The notes under the pieces are model-generated. The model was not told where the DNA came from, searched no databases, and saw only the letters and a program-made list of their open reading frames with translations. The position numbers and the translations under genes were made by a program. Below are positions 34,028 to 45,055 of a stretch of DNA of 64,000 nt, in pieces. Source of the stretch: Daedaleopsis sinensis (taxonomy: Eukaryota > Basidiomycota > Agaricomycetes > Polyporales > Polyporaceae); contig CM066300.1 of NCBI GenBank assembly GCA_033807695.1, forward strand, positions 372,001 through 436,000, read 5' to 3'. The stretch's first letter is position 1; each line of letters begins with the position of its first letter.

Positions 34028-35929
34028 AATGGTGAGAGTAGACTTTGGTGAGCGTAGGAGCAGCTTGCTGGTGCAAGCTGAGGATAGACGGGTAGAGTAG
34101 GAGTGGACAGTGGGCCTTTTGTACTCTGCGTGCAGGTGGGGTGGAGAAGGTTGGTGCGGCAGTCATGTGTCGATGGAAGAGGCATGCCTTGAGGTGGGGC
34201 CTGGCATACCAGAACAATATACTTGTCGGTGAACGGACTTGTTCTACGGTGCGGAGGCGATGTACGGTGAATCGTCGGACAGAGGACTGGGGAGGCAATT
34301 CAGACGGAGAAGTAGGGGCTAGACGGTCCCAGACGGCCATAGATATTCATCCAGTCCAGGTGTTTGTCGACGTCAAGACTGACGCACAAGTTGGCATCGC
34401 ATAGATCGGCGACTTTATGGTTGATCTGAGAGACCTTAGAAACGAAGTCAGGATGTGTAGAGCTTATACGTGCAGGGGGGAGGAGTCACCACGAAGCTTC
34501 TTGAATGATACCGTTTATGGAGGACACTGCGACGGGTGACACTGACTCGGAGATGTTGGAATATCAACGACATCGTAGATTCGTGGTCTGCGGTTTTCTG
34601 ATGAAAGGAGGAGGATTGGCATATCTGGTCCATTGCCCAGATAGTGGAATAATACAATCAGGCTTGAAGCTTGAGTTCTCGACCGGGCGACGCATTCGCC
34701 AGGTATTGCGCGGTGCACGGATGGAAATTGGTGGGGGGTTGCACATCGACATCTTGTGTATGTCAATCAAGACTCACGAATGGTTTCAATTCCAGCAGCC
34801 CGCGAAAACAGGCGGGTAGTGACTAGTGACTCAACGACTCTGAGAAGAGAGCACTGGCTGTTGCATCGGACGAATTGGCAGTACTTGTAGAAATTAACGC
34901 GGCCATGCTGTCGATGCGATACGTCCTCCGAGTCCGAGTACGCATTAGACTGAAGGAAGTTTAGGAGAACGTCGTATCGTTCAAGGTTCTACTGTTTGCT
35001 ATCCATCTGGGTGTGTCAGGGCGCCTGTGCAAATAGAGCACAACAACGCGTGTGTGGCTGACGGTAAGCGCCGATGGAGGTATTGCGAGACCAGTAACTT
35101 TTTTCTGGGTACCACCACCACCACCACCTTTCTTTTTCTGCCCCTTGAACCTCTCTCGGAGCACCTTTCTTCTCATGCTAATGGTGGGGGAATTAGCGAG
35201 ACCGTGGTATGTGAGAATCTTGTATTCCTACTTCGGAAGACTCTTCCTGGCACGCATATAGCTACTCCATATGCGCATGGGCGCATATAGTCACTCATTG
35301 GTGGCAAAGAAGCTACAATCTCTTCATACAAGACCCGGGCCTGCTTGAAGGATGTGAAGCAAATACAATCTGACGGTCTCTAAGGACCCGACATTCAAGA
35401 GCGCGATGTAACAGTACCGGTTCGCTATTGAGGGAGCTAGCATTAGGCTTAAAGGTGTTGTCAAATCCTTTTGATCTCTAAAGTTGTATTCGATCCCTGA
35501 CATTATGATAGGGATTAGTGCTATCTTTTTGTCCCTCTCTGGGTAGACTCGTTCTCTCTCAAAATTGAATCTACACGGTACGCTGAGCATCCGTCGTGTA
35601 GCTGCTTCAACTCCCATCGGTTACGACCTCTTGGAAGTCGCACCAGTCTCACGACTCTTAATCTTTGAGCTAGCCTCGGCATGGTCCAACGCATCCTACC
35701 GCCTGCTTTCCGGGCGATGCTCTACACTGTCTGGGAGGCCGCGAAAACTATTGAAGATTCAGGCTAGTACACAACTCTCCATGCGGTAATGAGTGTGCGT
35801 TGATGTCCATTCGGACAGGTACCGGACGTCGCCACGACAGTGATACATTTCCTTGCGCGACTTCGAGAACATCAGCCCCAGTCCCTATCCCCCGCATCTC
35901 TGGCACAGTGCAGTGCAGCCTTGCTCGTT
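34028..35929. other. Intergenic with one small open frame of uncertain status
   Basis: The only frame with mild protein character is 34505-34819 (+), 104 residues starting MIPFMEDTATGDTDSEM, without a recognised motif. Around 35100-35150 there is a run of ACC repeats and pyrimidines. Nothing else was assignable, apart from the short frame at 35810-35934 that is discussed with the Copia insertion site. Confidence 0.4.
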
Positions 35930-35934
35930 CTCGC

Positions 35935-36404
35935 TGTTAAGGGTTATGGGCGATGGCTATGGACTAATACGAAGGTTAGTCTCACGTGTTCTATGAAGGA
36001 ACGAGTGTATTATTAAGCTAACCTAATACGAAGGTTAGTCTACAACACAAACGTAAGTATAAGTGTTAAAATGCAGTGCGATACGAATGCTCACCTCACG
36101 CGTTCTATGAAGGAACGAGTGAGTGAGACATTCCGCAGACCCTTGCTTTATATAGCTTGGCCTCCAGCCCAATAGTAGTAAGTAGAAAATGAAATGATCG
36201 TTCAGTAAAAGGGAGCTGCTCTATGCGTGGGAACGCGTTTGCAGAAACGAAGGTGATCGGTGTCTAGACTTCCGCAAAAGGAGGCGGCGCGTATGGAACG
36301 CTGCCTGGACTCGGCAGAGGTGCTACGCGCGATTTGAGCCTGAGCGTCAAGTGAGGCCGGGGCCCGAGATGCGTAATCGCATCTCGTCACCGTCAACCTC
36401 AACA
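35935..36404 (-). repeat. Copia 3' LTR, 470 bp, uninterrupted
   Basis: On the plus strand it runs from TGTTAAGGGTT to CCTCAACA. It keeps the empty site GTCTACAACAC at about 36040, which in the other LTR is occupied by the 1,111-bp element. A minus-strand TATA box is visible as CTTTATATA at 36146-36154. Inside, CTAATACGAAGGTTAGTCT and TTCTATGAAGGAACGAGTG each occur twice. Confidence 0.95.
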
Positions 36405-36417
36405 CGCCCCCTCAAAA
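36405..36417 (-). other. Copia polypurine tract
   Basis: Read on the minus strand, TTTTGAGGGGGCG directly precedes the 3' LTR (TGTTGAGG...). The Pol stop codon TGA lies inside this tract, so coding capacity runs right up to the plus-strand priming site. Confidence 0.8.
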
Positions 36418-39400
36418 CGCGCGTAGCCCGAACAGTTCCTGCAGGTGCGCGATCTTCGCGCGAGTGAGAGCCTTCGTGAATGCATCTGCCGGCATGTCTT
36501 CTGTGCGTCTGTAGCCTAGCACGACTTGGTCGTTTTCGATAGCTTCGCGGATGAAATGGAAGCGTTGATGGGAGGGCACCGGCGATCTACTAGGAAAACC
36601 CAGCAGACACAACACCGGGCAGACTCTCCGAAGGGTGCGAGGTGGACCTCCGGTTCCCGAGCAGCTGGAACGAACAACTACGACGAGACGCGCACATCGA
36701 AGGTCGGGGAGCGGGGGATCGAGAAGGGGACAGGGAACTACGACGGGCGGAGCACGTGGGAGGACGGGGCTCGAAGGAGATCACACCGAGGACGGGCTCG
36801 ACAGCGAGGTCGTCGAGTGCGTCGGACCGCTGGGCTCGCGCCTGTATGGATATGGGGGATGGGGGATCTGAGGCTACGAGTCCTGTACGCGGGCATCCTA
36901 TCTACTGCTACCGTCCCGTGCGGTACCTCGAACCTCGTCCAATCCGGAGCCTCCAGCGTGGTCCGCCCGCTCGTAACCCTCTGCCCTACTCTCCAGTGTC
37001 TCCTGAAACTACCTCGAACCCGCCTTGTCGCAGTTCCGCGAGGAGGCGGAACCGTGGCTAAACCCTCGGCCTGGGCGCCAGTCGGGTCCTACCGCCTGGT
37101 CTCGTAGAACGGTCAGGAACGGCTACGCCTGGACCCCTGCACCGCCGCCTACGCCTGCGACTAGCGTGTCATCGGTCCCGCACGATGCCTGTAACCTAAA
37201 CTGCGGCCCGCTCTGGTCTCGGGTGTCGGAGCGGTCCTCAGGCTACTGCCCAGCCTCCTGCCGGGGCTGCGGGGAACACTCGCAAGCCTCCTACGGGCGC
37301 GGCCCGTTGGAGGGAAGGGCGTCGCGCCCGTTGGAGGCCGGAGGCCTCGCGCGCTGCGTGGGCCGCATGAGGCGTCCCCTCCGACCGCCTTGTCGGAGGG
37401 ATGTGGTGGTCCTGGAGTGGGAGATCGAGGGCAGGGACTCCGTCCTGGCCAGCGTGTCGTAGTAGGCATCGCCGTATATCGGCGATGGCGCGAAAAGCGG
37501 GGCTGGCGCCACTACGGGGCGCATCAGCGTATATCGATGTGTTTTGAGCGCGCGTGGAATGTATTGTTCTTGGCTAGTTCGATGGCCGACTTGTTGTCCG
37601 AGTACAGCCGGACCGCGTGGTTTGCAATGTCGGGATTGATGGCCTCCGACAAGAGCGCGCGAATCCAGATCGCTTCCTTGGTTGCGTGAGTGATCGCGAT
37701 GTACTCCGCCTCGGTTGAAGACAGTGCGACGATGTTTTGTTTCTTCGCGGACCATGTGATGGCGCCTCCGTCCATGGTGAACACGTATCCGCTGACTGAG
37801 TGGCGCGAGGAATCGGATGTGCCCCAATCGGCGTCGCTGTACCCGACTAGGCCTTCGCGAGTCTTCCCGTACTCTAGCCAGAGCTCGCGCGTACCGATTA
37901 GGTACCTCACGACGCGCTTGAGGGCCTCCCAGTGGGCGCGTCCGGGGTTGCTCATGAACTGCGATAGGCGGTGAACCGGGAACGCGATGTCGGGTCGGGT
38001 GCCTTGTGCCAGGTACATCAGTGATCCCACGCCTTCGCGGTAGGGGATCAAACCCATGTCTGCGATCTCCTCCGGCGTGGTCGGGGATTGAGACTTGTCC
38101 AGTCGGGCGCCGGGATCGAGTGGCGTTGTAACCGACTTAGCGTCCTCGAGGTGGAGACGTTTGATGACGGTATCGATGTGCGATCGTTGCGCCAATCGTA
38201 AGGTGGAATTATTCATGTCGCGCACAACTTCGATGCCGAGGATCCAGCCGACGTTGCCGATGTCGGTCATTTGAAAGTGGCCCTTCATGCCTTCACGAAA
38301 CTGCGTGATGTAGTCGTCGGTGCCTGTGATGGCCAGGTCGTCGACAGAGGTGGCGACGATGGACATGGACGATGTGCTGTCGTGTCTGTAGAAGACGGCG
38401 TGGTCGGATTCGCACTTGGTCATGTCTAATTTGCCCATCGCGTTGCAGTACGTCTTGTACCAACCGCGTCCGGCTTGTCGGAGTCCGTACAACGTCTTCT
38501 TCAGCTTGCACACGAGGTGTTCTTCGCCTTTCTTGGCCGTGCCCGGCGGTTGTTCCATGTAGATGGTTTCTTCGAGCTCTCCATTGAGGTAAGCGCTCTT
38601 GACGTCCATCTGGATTATGTTCCATCCATTTCGGGCAGCGATGGAGAATATCGCGCGTACTGATCCGAGACGCGCGACTGGGGCGAATGTGTCGAAGTAA
38701 TCTTGCCCGGGTTTCTGTGAGTATCCTTTGGCGACTGCGCGGGCTTTGAACTTTTCGACCTTGCCGTCTGCATCGCGTTTGATGCGAAACACGAATTTGC
38801 ATCCGATGATGTTCGCGTCTCGGGGCCTGTCGACTAGCTCGTAAGTGCCGTGATCGCGTAGATTGTTCATCTCGGTCTGTATGGCGTCCTGCCACTTGGT
38901 CCAGTCCTTCGACGCCTGTGCTTGGGCCAGCGATAGCGGCTCCTCGCCGGCTTCCATCGTTAGTGCTCGGATTTCCTCGCCTCTGTCCTGCGTGTCCGGT
39001 TCGGTCTTCATTTCGAGTGCTGCGACCGCGCCCATGATGTCACCGGATGTGAGGGCGATGATCGCGCGTGCGGGCCTGCGCGTTCTTCCGTCCGCTGAGC
39101 CTAGCCCGTTCTGGATGTCGCGGAGTTTTGCGGAGGGGATTCTGATGCGCTGTCCTCGTCCGGTAGGTTCTTCTGGCGGTTGTTCCTCGATGACGATGTG
39201 ATCGGTGGCTTCGGATTCGGAACTGCTGTCCGCCTCGTCCAAGTCGGTGTTCTGAGTGTCGAGGCCCGACGTGGTGATTTCCTCGGGTTTGTTGGGTGCC
39301 TGGGCCGCGGAAGGTTCGTCGTTGACCGGGAGTACGTCGTCGGACGGAGAAACGTCGGGAGCTGCGTCGGGACTAGCGTTGACCGTCGCCCCCTCACTCA

Positions 39401-41954
39401 GGACATCGGGAGGGGGAACAGCGGGTGTGTTGTCCTTGAATACGAGGTTGCGCTCGGCTGTTATGTTACGCTTGTCGGGCCAGTATACCAGTATCCCGTC
39501 CTTGTGTTGCTTGCTGAAGCCTACGAAGATTCCTGAGCGCGCGCGTGAGTCGAGTTTCCCTGGTCGCTCGACCCGGACCCAGACTCGAGTTCCGAATGCT
39601 CGCAGTCCCTTGAGGTTTGGGGCTTTGCCGAAACGCGCGAGGAAGGGCGATTTGCCGCCCAGTGCTGAGTGGCCGGTGCGGTTTGTCGTCCAAATTGCGT
39701 GTAGGTACGCGTACGGCCAGACTGATTTCGGAAGCGCGCTCTCGAGGAGCATCGCGCGCGTCTTGGCCGCTATGTCGCGATTGGCGCGCTCGGCGGAACC
39801 GTTCTGCTCGGGAGTGTCGTGCACGGATGTGGTGAAACGCGTCCCGTGATCCTTCAAGTGCTGCCGAAGCGCGATGAATTCGCCGCCTCCATCTGAGTGC
39901 AGCCACTTGATCTGTTTGCCATATTGAGTTAGTAACTGTGCTTCCAGTTCGCGGTAGGCGATTTCCGCGCCGTTCTTTCGTTTGTACGTGAAGCCGTCTT
40001 TCCACTTTGTGGCTTCGTCCGTGTAGAGGGACGCGTAGTGGCTTCCTCCGAGTGACGTCCAGCCTGGTTCCCAGCTGTCTGCGTTGACCCGGTCTCCGTA
40101 CTCCATCGGGGTTCCGTACTCTACGGCGCTTGCCCGTTCCGCTGTCTTGGGTACCGGCTTTCTAGTCATCTTGGCTTGGATGCAAATCGGGCACTGCACG
40201 TTAGTGCACCGATCGCTGAGCTCGATCCCATCGACGTAGCCCTTGTCCACCATTTCGCGGGCGCTCTTGACTGAGATGTGCCCCATGATGCGGTGGAATT
40301 CGCCGTCGGACAAGACGTCTTTTGCGGACGTGTCGCCGTGTGCTGCCAGAGCTATGAGAGCGTCGACCTTGTGCGTGATGACCTGGTAGAGGCCGTTGTT
40401 CTCAGGAACCCGCGCGATGGTGGCTCCAGTTCGCCGGTGGATGAGGTTGCAGACGCCGTGCTCGATCAGCGTTGAATAACCGCATTCGTCCGCGCGCTTG
40501 ACGGAAATAAGCGCGAACGCGACGGTGGGTGAGTGGAGTACGTTGTTGAGTATGGCCGTGGTGGCGTCTCCTCTATTCGGCATCTCGACTTGGACGGTTC
40601 CTTCGCCTATGGCGAAGAACTTGTCTCCGTTCGCGGCGGTGATGGCGCGAGGAGGATCGAGGAGCTTGTAGCTGCTGAATCGTTCTCGGTACGGGAATAT
40701 GTGTCGTGTAGCGCCGCTGTCGTAGACTTCGACGTAGTCGCGCGCCGGCGTGTTGGTTGCGAGCGCCGTGGTGTTCTGCAGCGCGATGAGCGAGACCTCG
40801 CTCCGCGTGTCCGTGGCTGCGTTCGCGCCTGTTCCAGTTCCCGCCCCGAGGTTTCCGCTTGTGTTCCCGTTGCCTCCTTCTGCTCCGCCGTTCCTGTTCC
40901 TCTGGTTGGAGAACTTGGGTCTCTGACCTTCCATTCCTCCTCCTGCTCTCCAGCATTTGGCCTTGATGTGGCCTGTTCTTCCGCAGTTGTAGCAGGTGAT
41001 AGGTCCCGTTGCGAGCGCGTTGTCGGTGGCGCTCGGACTTGCCATCTCGCGGCGATCGTATTCCTCGTTGAGCGTGAGGATCAGGATGTTTACCGGGACT
41101 GAGATGTTCGTGAGTCGCGCTAGGTCCGAGAGCGACTGCACGCGTCCGTGGTACGTGTCGGGGATGCTGCCTGTGATGATCGCGGTGAACTCGGGGTCCG
41201 CGATCCGTCCTCCGATAGCCGCGAGGTTCTCGCGCTCCTTTTGGAGGAGTGCGAGATGCGCGCGCATGTCTCCGCCCTCGGTGCATCGAGCGTTCTGCAT
41301 GCGGGTGCGTATCGCGTTGGCGTACATGGTGGACTTGTCCTCGCATGTTCGTACGACGGATTGCCAGAGCGTCGCGGCGTTGGTGGCGTCTTTGACGTCT
41401 ACGAAGAGATCTTCGCTAAGTGTCTCGTAGATCAGTGCGCGTGCGTCGGCTTCCTTGGTCTCCCAGGCATAGAACTTTGTTTCCGCGCGCTCGAGTACTT
41501 TCTCGTACTCTTCGTCGGTGAGCGTGCTGTATTGATCCGTTGCTGGGGTGGCGCCGCTCGCGGCAGATGGCGCGGCGATCGGAATTGTTCCGGAGGCTCC
41601 AGTCGTCGCGGTGTTTGGTCCCGCGCTCACGCTCGTTGCACCCGCTCCTGTTCCTGTGGCTGCCGCGCTTGCTCCCGCGTTGGATCCGGTGGTAGAGGCG
41701 CTAGCAGAGGGGATGGTGGCGGTGGAGGTAGACGTGGCTGTGCCCGAGGTCGCGGAAGGCTGACTGTGGGGTAGAAGGCGAGGGAAGGGAGGTGGAGCAG
41801 GCGGCTGACGGGCTGACCCGCGGACATGCTGCATCAGGCCTTTCGCTGTTAGGATGGTGAGCATCCGTTCGCGATAGACGACCCAATTGGAGCCATCGCT
41901 TGCGAGCTTTGGAAGCGTGTATCGCGATGTGGTGCTTGAAGTTTCGTATGCCAT
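36412..41954 (-). pseudogene. Copia Gag-Pol polyprotein, interrupted near its C-terminus
   Basis: The long frame is about 1,480 residues on the minus strand. ATG 41975 overlaps the primer-binding site, so ATG 41954 (MAYETSSTT) is the likelier start. Gag occupies about 330 residues with an Ala/Thr/Ser/Gly-rich insert. The zinc knuckle is CYNCGRTGHIKAKC. The protease motif is YDSGATRHIFP. The integrase has an HHCC region (FHRIMGH..., CPICIQAK) and the catalytic set NADSWEPG, HSDGGGEF and NGSAERANR. The RT shows FDTFAPVARL, QMDVKSAYLNG and TSVDDLAI, where Ser replaces the common Tyr before V-D-D. RNase H has YSDADWGTS, STEAEYIA and SDNKSAIELA. After SKHIDIR the frame is broken by the 961-bp insertion. 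The remaining tail (FHFIREAIENDQVVL to LFGLRAF) is at 36412-36561. Confidence 0.93.
36566..37526. mobile_element. 961-bp GC-rich insertion in the Copia RNase H region
   Basis: It separates SKHIDIR from FHFIREAIEN in the Copia frame. The 4-bp flank GCGT occurs at 36562-36565 and 37527-37530, and removing the insert plus one copy restores the frame exactly. Termini are TGATGG...GCATCA, so the obvious inverted repeat is only about 5 bp, with a weak GGCG-containing extension. Near the right end there is a nearly palindromic ATCGCCGTATATCGGCGAT. The GC-rich interior has open frames but no transposase-like motif. The class is unknown: a non-autonomous DNA element is most likely. Confidence 0.75.
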
Positions 41955-41967
41955 TTTCTGTGAAGCA

Positions 41968-41979
41968 GGGCTCATAACC
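41968..41979 (-). other. Copia primer-binding site for an initiator tRNA-Met half
   Basis: Read on the minus strand, GGTTATGAGCCC adjoins the 5' LTR end. Its complement GGGCTCATAACC is the anticodon stem-loop sequence of eukaryotic initiator tRNA-Met. This matches the half-tRNA priming known for Drosophila copia and several fungal Copia elements. The first ATG of the long frame (41975) lies inside this site. Confidence 0.75.
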
Positions 41980-43562
41980 TGTTAAGGGTTATGGGCGATG
42001 GCTATGGACTAATACGAAGGTTAGTCTCACGCGTTCTATGAAGGAACGAGTGTATTATTAAGCTAACCTAATACGAAGGTTAGTCTACCATCAGGAAAAA
42101 CCCAAACCCACGTAGCCGCCAGCGGTGGCTATGTCGCTGCCGTAGCTGGAGTAGCCATGCGCATGACCTCTGTAGTTCGACGTAGCTAGGTGTAACCCCA
42201 GAAAATCCAAAACACTGTTCCTGTGCTACAAACTATGTCTATAAGCTGTATAGTACATGTTAGAACATCTCCTTGAATTGCAATCATACTAGACGGTAGT
42301 CGGAGATGTTTCGTAGGCTCAGGAAAAGCGTGGGAACAACTGTACAGTCATCAACGGGAGCAGGCGCCCAATGCCAGCTCACCGAGCGAAGTCCGTTCTT
42401 CCTCTGCCTCCATTCTTGCAATCTAGCTGCCCCGCCCCCAGGCTATTCCTCTACACTCTGTGTTCTTGTCGGTCTCTCTGTGGCATACTCTGATGACTTG
42501 CTGCTTCTTGTCACTGGAAACTTAAAGCTTGTCCGGCTCCATGCTCCTGCACCCTAACCTGTGGTCCGACTCTGATCCTGCCTGTCGTATCAGTAAAGGT
42601 ATGTCCATATGTCCATCTCACTACTGGATTCGAGTGCTCTCTGCTGGCCTAGCAAGTGGCCGATGTCCTTGCAAGCATGGGATATGATGGAATGATGCAT
42701 GGGCCTACTCGATTATCGACTAGGCCCAGTTGTCATTCATCCCCTATCCCCGGCTTGCATCCAGCATATCCCTACCGTTGCTTATACGGTCTTAGGTGAG
42801 CTGTTACATGTATATAGTGCTCAAGTATACTATGTTGGCCCTTGGGTACATCTTATGGGCATAGATTGTATGTGTAGTACTAGTATCTGTAGATACTGCC
42901 GGTGTATAGTATACAGTCCGAGTACGTTTTTCCCATACTTGTCAATAGCCCGTCATTCAATATATACTGTTGTCTGCTATCCTTATAGCCTCCTTTGTGT
43001 CTCGTGTATACCCGCATGTGAGGAATCGCTGACAGCAAAGCTGATATCAGCTAACTACAGCCACTACACGCCAACTACACAGCGCTACATAGGTGTGGGT
43101 GAGCGTTACCGCGACTACTTAAACAGGGACTTGTCTAAGGCGCTACCGCTACTACGTAGGCTACTGTATGCTACATAGCTAAGCTATTTTTTCCTGATGA
43201 CAACACAAACGTAAGTATAAGTGTTAAAATGCAGTGCGATACGAATGCTCACCTCACGCGTTCTATGAAGGAACGAGTGAGTGAGACATTCCGCAGACCC
43301 TTGCTTTATATAGCTTGGCCTCCAGCCCAATAGTAGTAAGTAGAAAATGAAATGATCGTTCAGTAAAAGGGAGCTGCTCTATGCGTGGGAACGCGTTTGC
43401 AGAAACGAAGGTGATCGGCGTCTAGACTTCCGCAAAAGGAGGCGGCGCGTATGGAACGCTGCCTGGACTCGGCAGAGGTGCTACGCGCGATTTGAGCCTG
43501 AGCGTCAAGTGAGGCCGGGGCCCGAGATGCGTAATCGCATCTCGTCACCGTCAACCTCAACA
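41980..43562 (-). repeat. Copia 5' LTR, split by a 1,111-bp insertion
   Basis: The two parts, 41980-42088 and 43200-43562, together give 470 bp (counting one AC duplicate) and match the 3' LTR nearly perfectly. The minus-strand TATA box lies at 43304-43312. Confidence 0.95.
42089..43199. mobile_element. 1,111-bp non-autonomous DNA transposon in the Copia 5' LTR
   Basis: The ends are the perfect 12-bp inverted repeat CATCAGGAAAAA / TTTTTCCTGATG. The flanking duplication is AC at 42087-42088 and 43200-43201. The sister LTR at about 36040 reads GTCTACAACAC, which is exactly this locus without the element, so both boundary and 2-bp duplication are proven internally. Subterminal regions on both sides are packed with GTAGC/GCTAC words in opposite orientation, as in transposons whose transposase binds subterminal repeats. 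The interior has no plausible transposase. Confidence 0.9.
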
Positions 43563-43842
43563 CTCGCTCGTCTGCCAGTCGACTCAAATCGCCTAGTACG
43601 AGCGCCACTCGGATTTAGTCTTTCCTGATTTATACTGCAGGCCCGTACGAAGACAGAAGACAGTCTCTTTGGGGGCCGCTCTATGTACTACACAGCGTGT
43701 CCCCAATGTTCCGTCTCTCTCGACTCCCGACTTCTCGTTTATACCGCCCCCTCTCGAGATATGCGTCGCCGCATCATGATCACAGCTACTGCACGTACTA
43801 CCATTGTGCCAGTGAACCAACGCGGGGGCCCCGCAGGTCCGC

Positions 43843-44764
43843 ATGTCTCTTCGCTCATTCTCCATCCGATTCGAGCTCATCATGTGCTCATATCACAGCG
43901 GCAGGGTCGCATTGAGAGAACACATGCTTACGATGCGCTTGTGTAAGTGGTTCCTCATCCTCAACGATTCACGACCTTCTCCCAGGTCCATCAGTGATTG
44001 CCGCTTACTGTATCCATACCATCCAACAGAAGCATTACTACTTGGCAGCTTTGAAAATTCGTCCAGACCCGAAATGGTCATACACTTGCACTGCACCAGA
44101 AGACACACGCATTCCGGGTAGGTACCCAAGTCGAAAAGACACGTACGTCGAGGCATGACTGCTGACTGCATCAGCTTCTCCCGGCCATGTACTAGTAGCG
44201 GATGGCTCTGTTCAGACGCGTGCGGGCCGTTTCCGAGAGATGAGCAACGATGAGTGGCAGGCGTGGCTGGACGCGCACTCGCGCGGCTTGCCCAGGCTCC
44301 CGACCGCTAGTGTGAGCCAGGGCTGCTCTCCAGACCTCTCACTTCCACGCGCTGGCTCTGTCCCTCCGCCCGACACTGGGACCGACCCCATGTCTTCTGG
44401 TGAGGCATCCAACATGCTACCGCCGCCCCCCTCATCGCCGTCCCCGACTGCCGCACCATCTACATCCTCGACTCCCGCTGCACCGGCCGGCGATGCGGCT
44501 GGCATGGTCGGCAGCATGTCCACCGCCGCCGACACTGCTGTGTCTAGCGAGACCACGGGCACGTCCAGTGCTCCCGTCAACGGCGACCCTCCTAGAGGCG
44601 AGAAGCGCCCCCTTCAGGACAACTTCATCAACGCCGTTGCAGCTGATGGCTCGTTTGTCATCCCGAAGCGTGCCCGCGCGACCCGCAAGGACAAGGGTGT
44701 CAAGTGTCGCCCCAAGGCCGTTAGCAGCCCCAATGTCGAGAACGATGCCTCCGCCACTCAGTAA
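43843..44764 (+). CDS. Uncharacterised protein with basic C-terminus
   Basis: Three exons are inferred: from about 43843 to 43942, 43986-44117 and 44175-44764, with introns of 43 bp (GTAAGT...CCCAG) and 57 bp (GTAGGT...ATCAG). The conserved-looking core reads PSVIAAYCIHTIQQKHYYLAAL, KIRPDPKWSYTCTAPEDTRIP, ASPGHVLVADGSVQTRAGRF and MSNDEWQAWLDAHSRGLP. A Pro/Ser/Ala-rich low-complexity linker follows. The tail is basic (PKRARATRKDKGVK) and could serve nuclear localisation. I do not recognise the family. The start is uncertain: ATG 43843 is in the correct phase, but an upstream exon is possible. The gene starts about 280 bp from the Copia element, so its promoter may have been split. Confidence 0.6.
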
Positions 44765-45055
44765 ACGACAATCATTTATACCCCAATGCTAGCAGTACAC
44801 CCACAGTCTACGCTGAAGATTAGAGCTTGATACTTGACGTATTGTATTCTCGCCTAGTATGCTTACTACTCTGTACTGCTGGAGTCACCTCCTCCTATAC
44901 GCGATTGTATCATCTGCGTACTATACGCGCTTCTATACTATGATGAATAGAAGATGTTTGACTCATGATGTGGTAAGTACTTGCGTGCTGTGATTAATAG
45001 TAAGGTACTCTCACTACCTTACCTTCAAAATGTTCTTTCTAACTTCGGGCGCACA

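Larger units (their letters stand above)
35930..43567 (-). mobile_element. Ty1/Copia LTR retrotransposon, recent, with two nested insertions
   Basis: The element is on the minus strand. The 3' LTR lies at 35935-36404 and the 5' LTR at 41980-43562 (470 bp once its insertion is removed). The perfect target duplication CTCGC is at 35930-35934 and 43563-43567. The LTRs differ at about two sites in 470 bp (C/T near 35987 and near 36258), so it is much younger than the Gypsy element. Protein order is Gag, protease, integrase, RT, RNase H, as in Ty1/Copia. Two later insertions interrupt it: 961 bp in RNase H (36566-37526) and 1,111 bp in the 5' LTR (42089-43199). The long frame is otherwise free of stops, so it was probably competent before these hits. 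Confidence 0.96.

Noticed and set aside
34505..34819. 104-residue plus-strand frame as a gene
   Set aside because: Mildly protein-like but with no motif, homolog memory or splice support; kept only as a note in the intergenic entry.
36635..37462. Frames of 78-145 residues inside the 961-bp insertion as a transposase
   Set aside because: No catalytic motif; low-complexity Arg/Gly/Pro translations in all frames.
40533..41774. Plus-strand frames of 144-208 residues opposite Copia Gag
   Set aside because: Antisense shadows of the Gag low-complexity coding region.
41967..41979. tRNA-Met gene suggested by GGGCTCATAACC
   Set aside because: Only the anticodon arm is present, and the position beside the LTR shows it is the primer-binding site.
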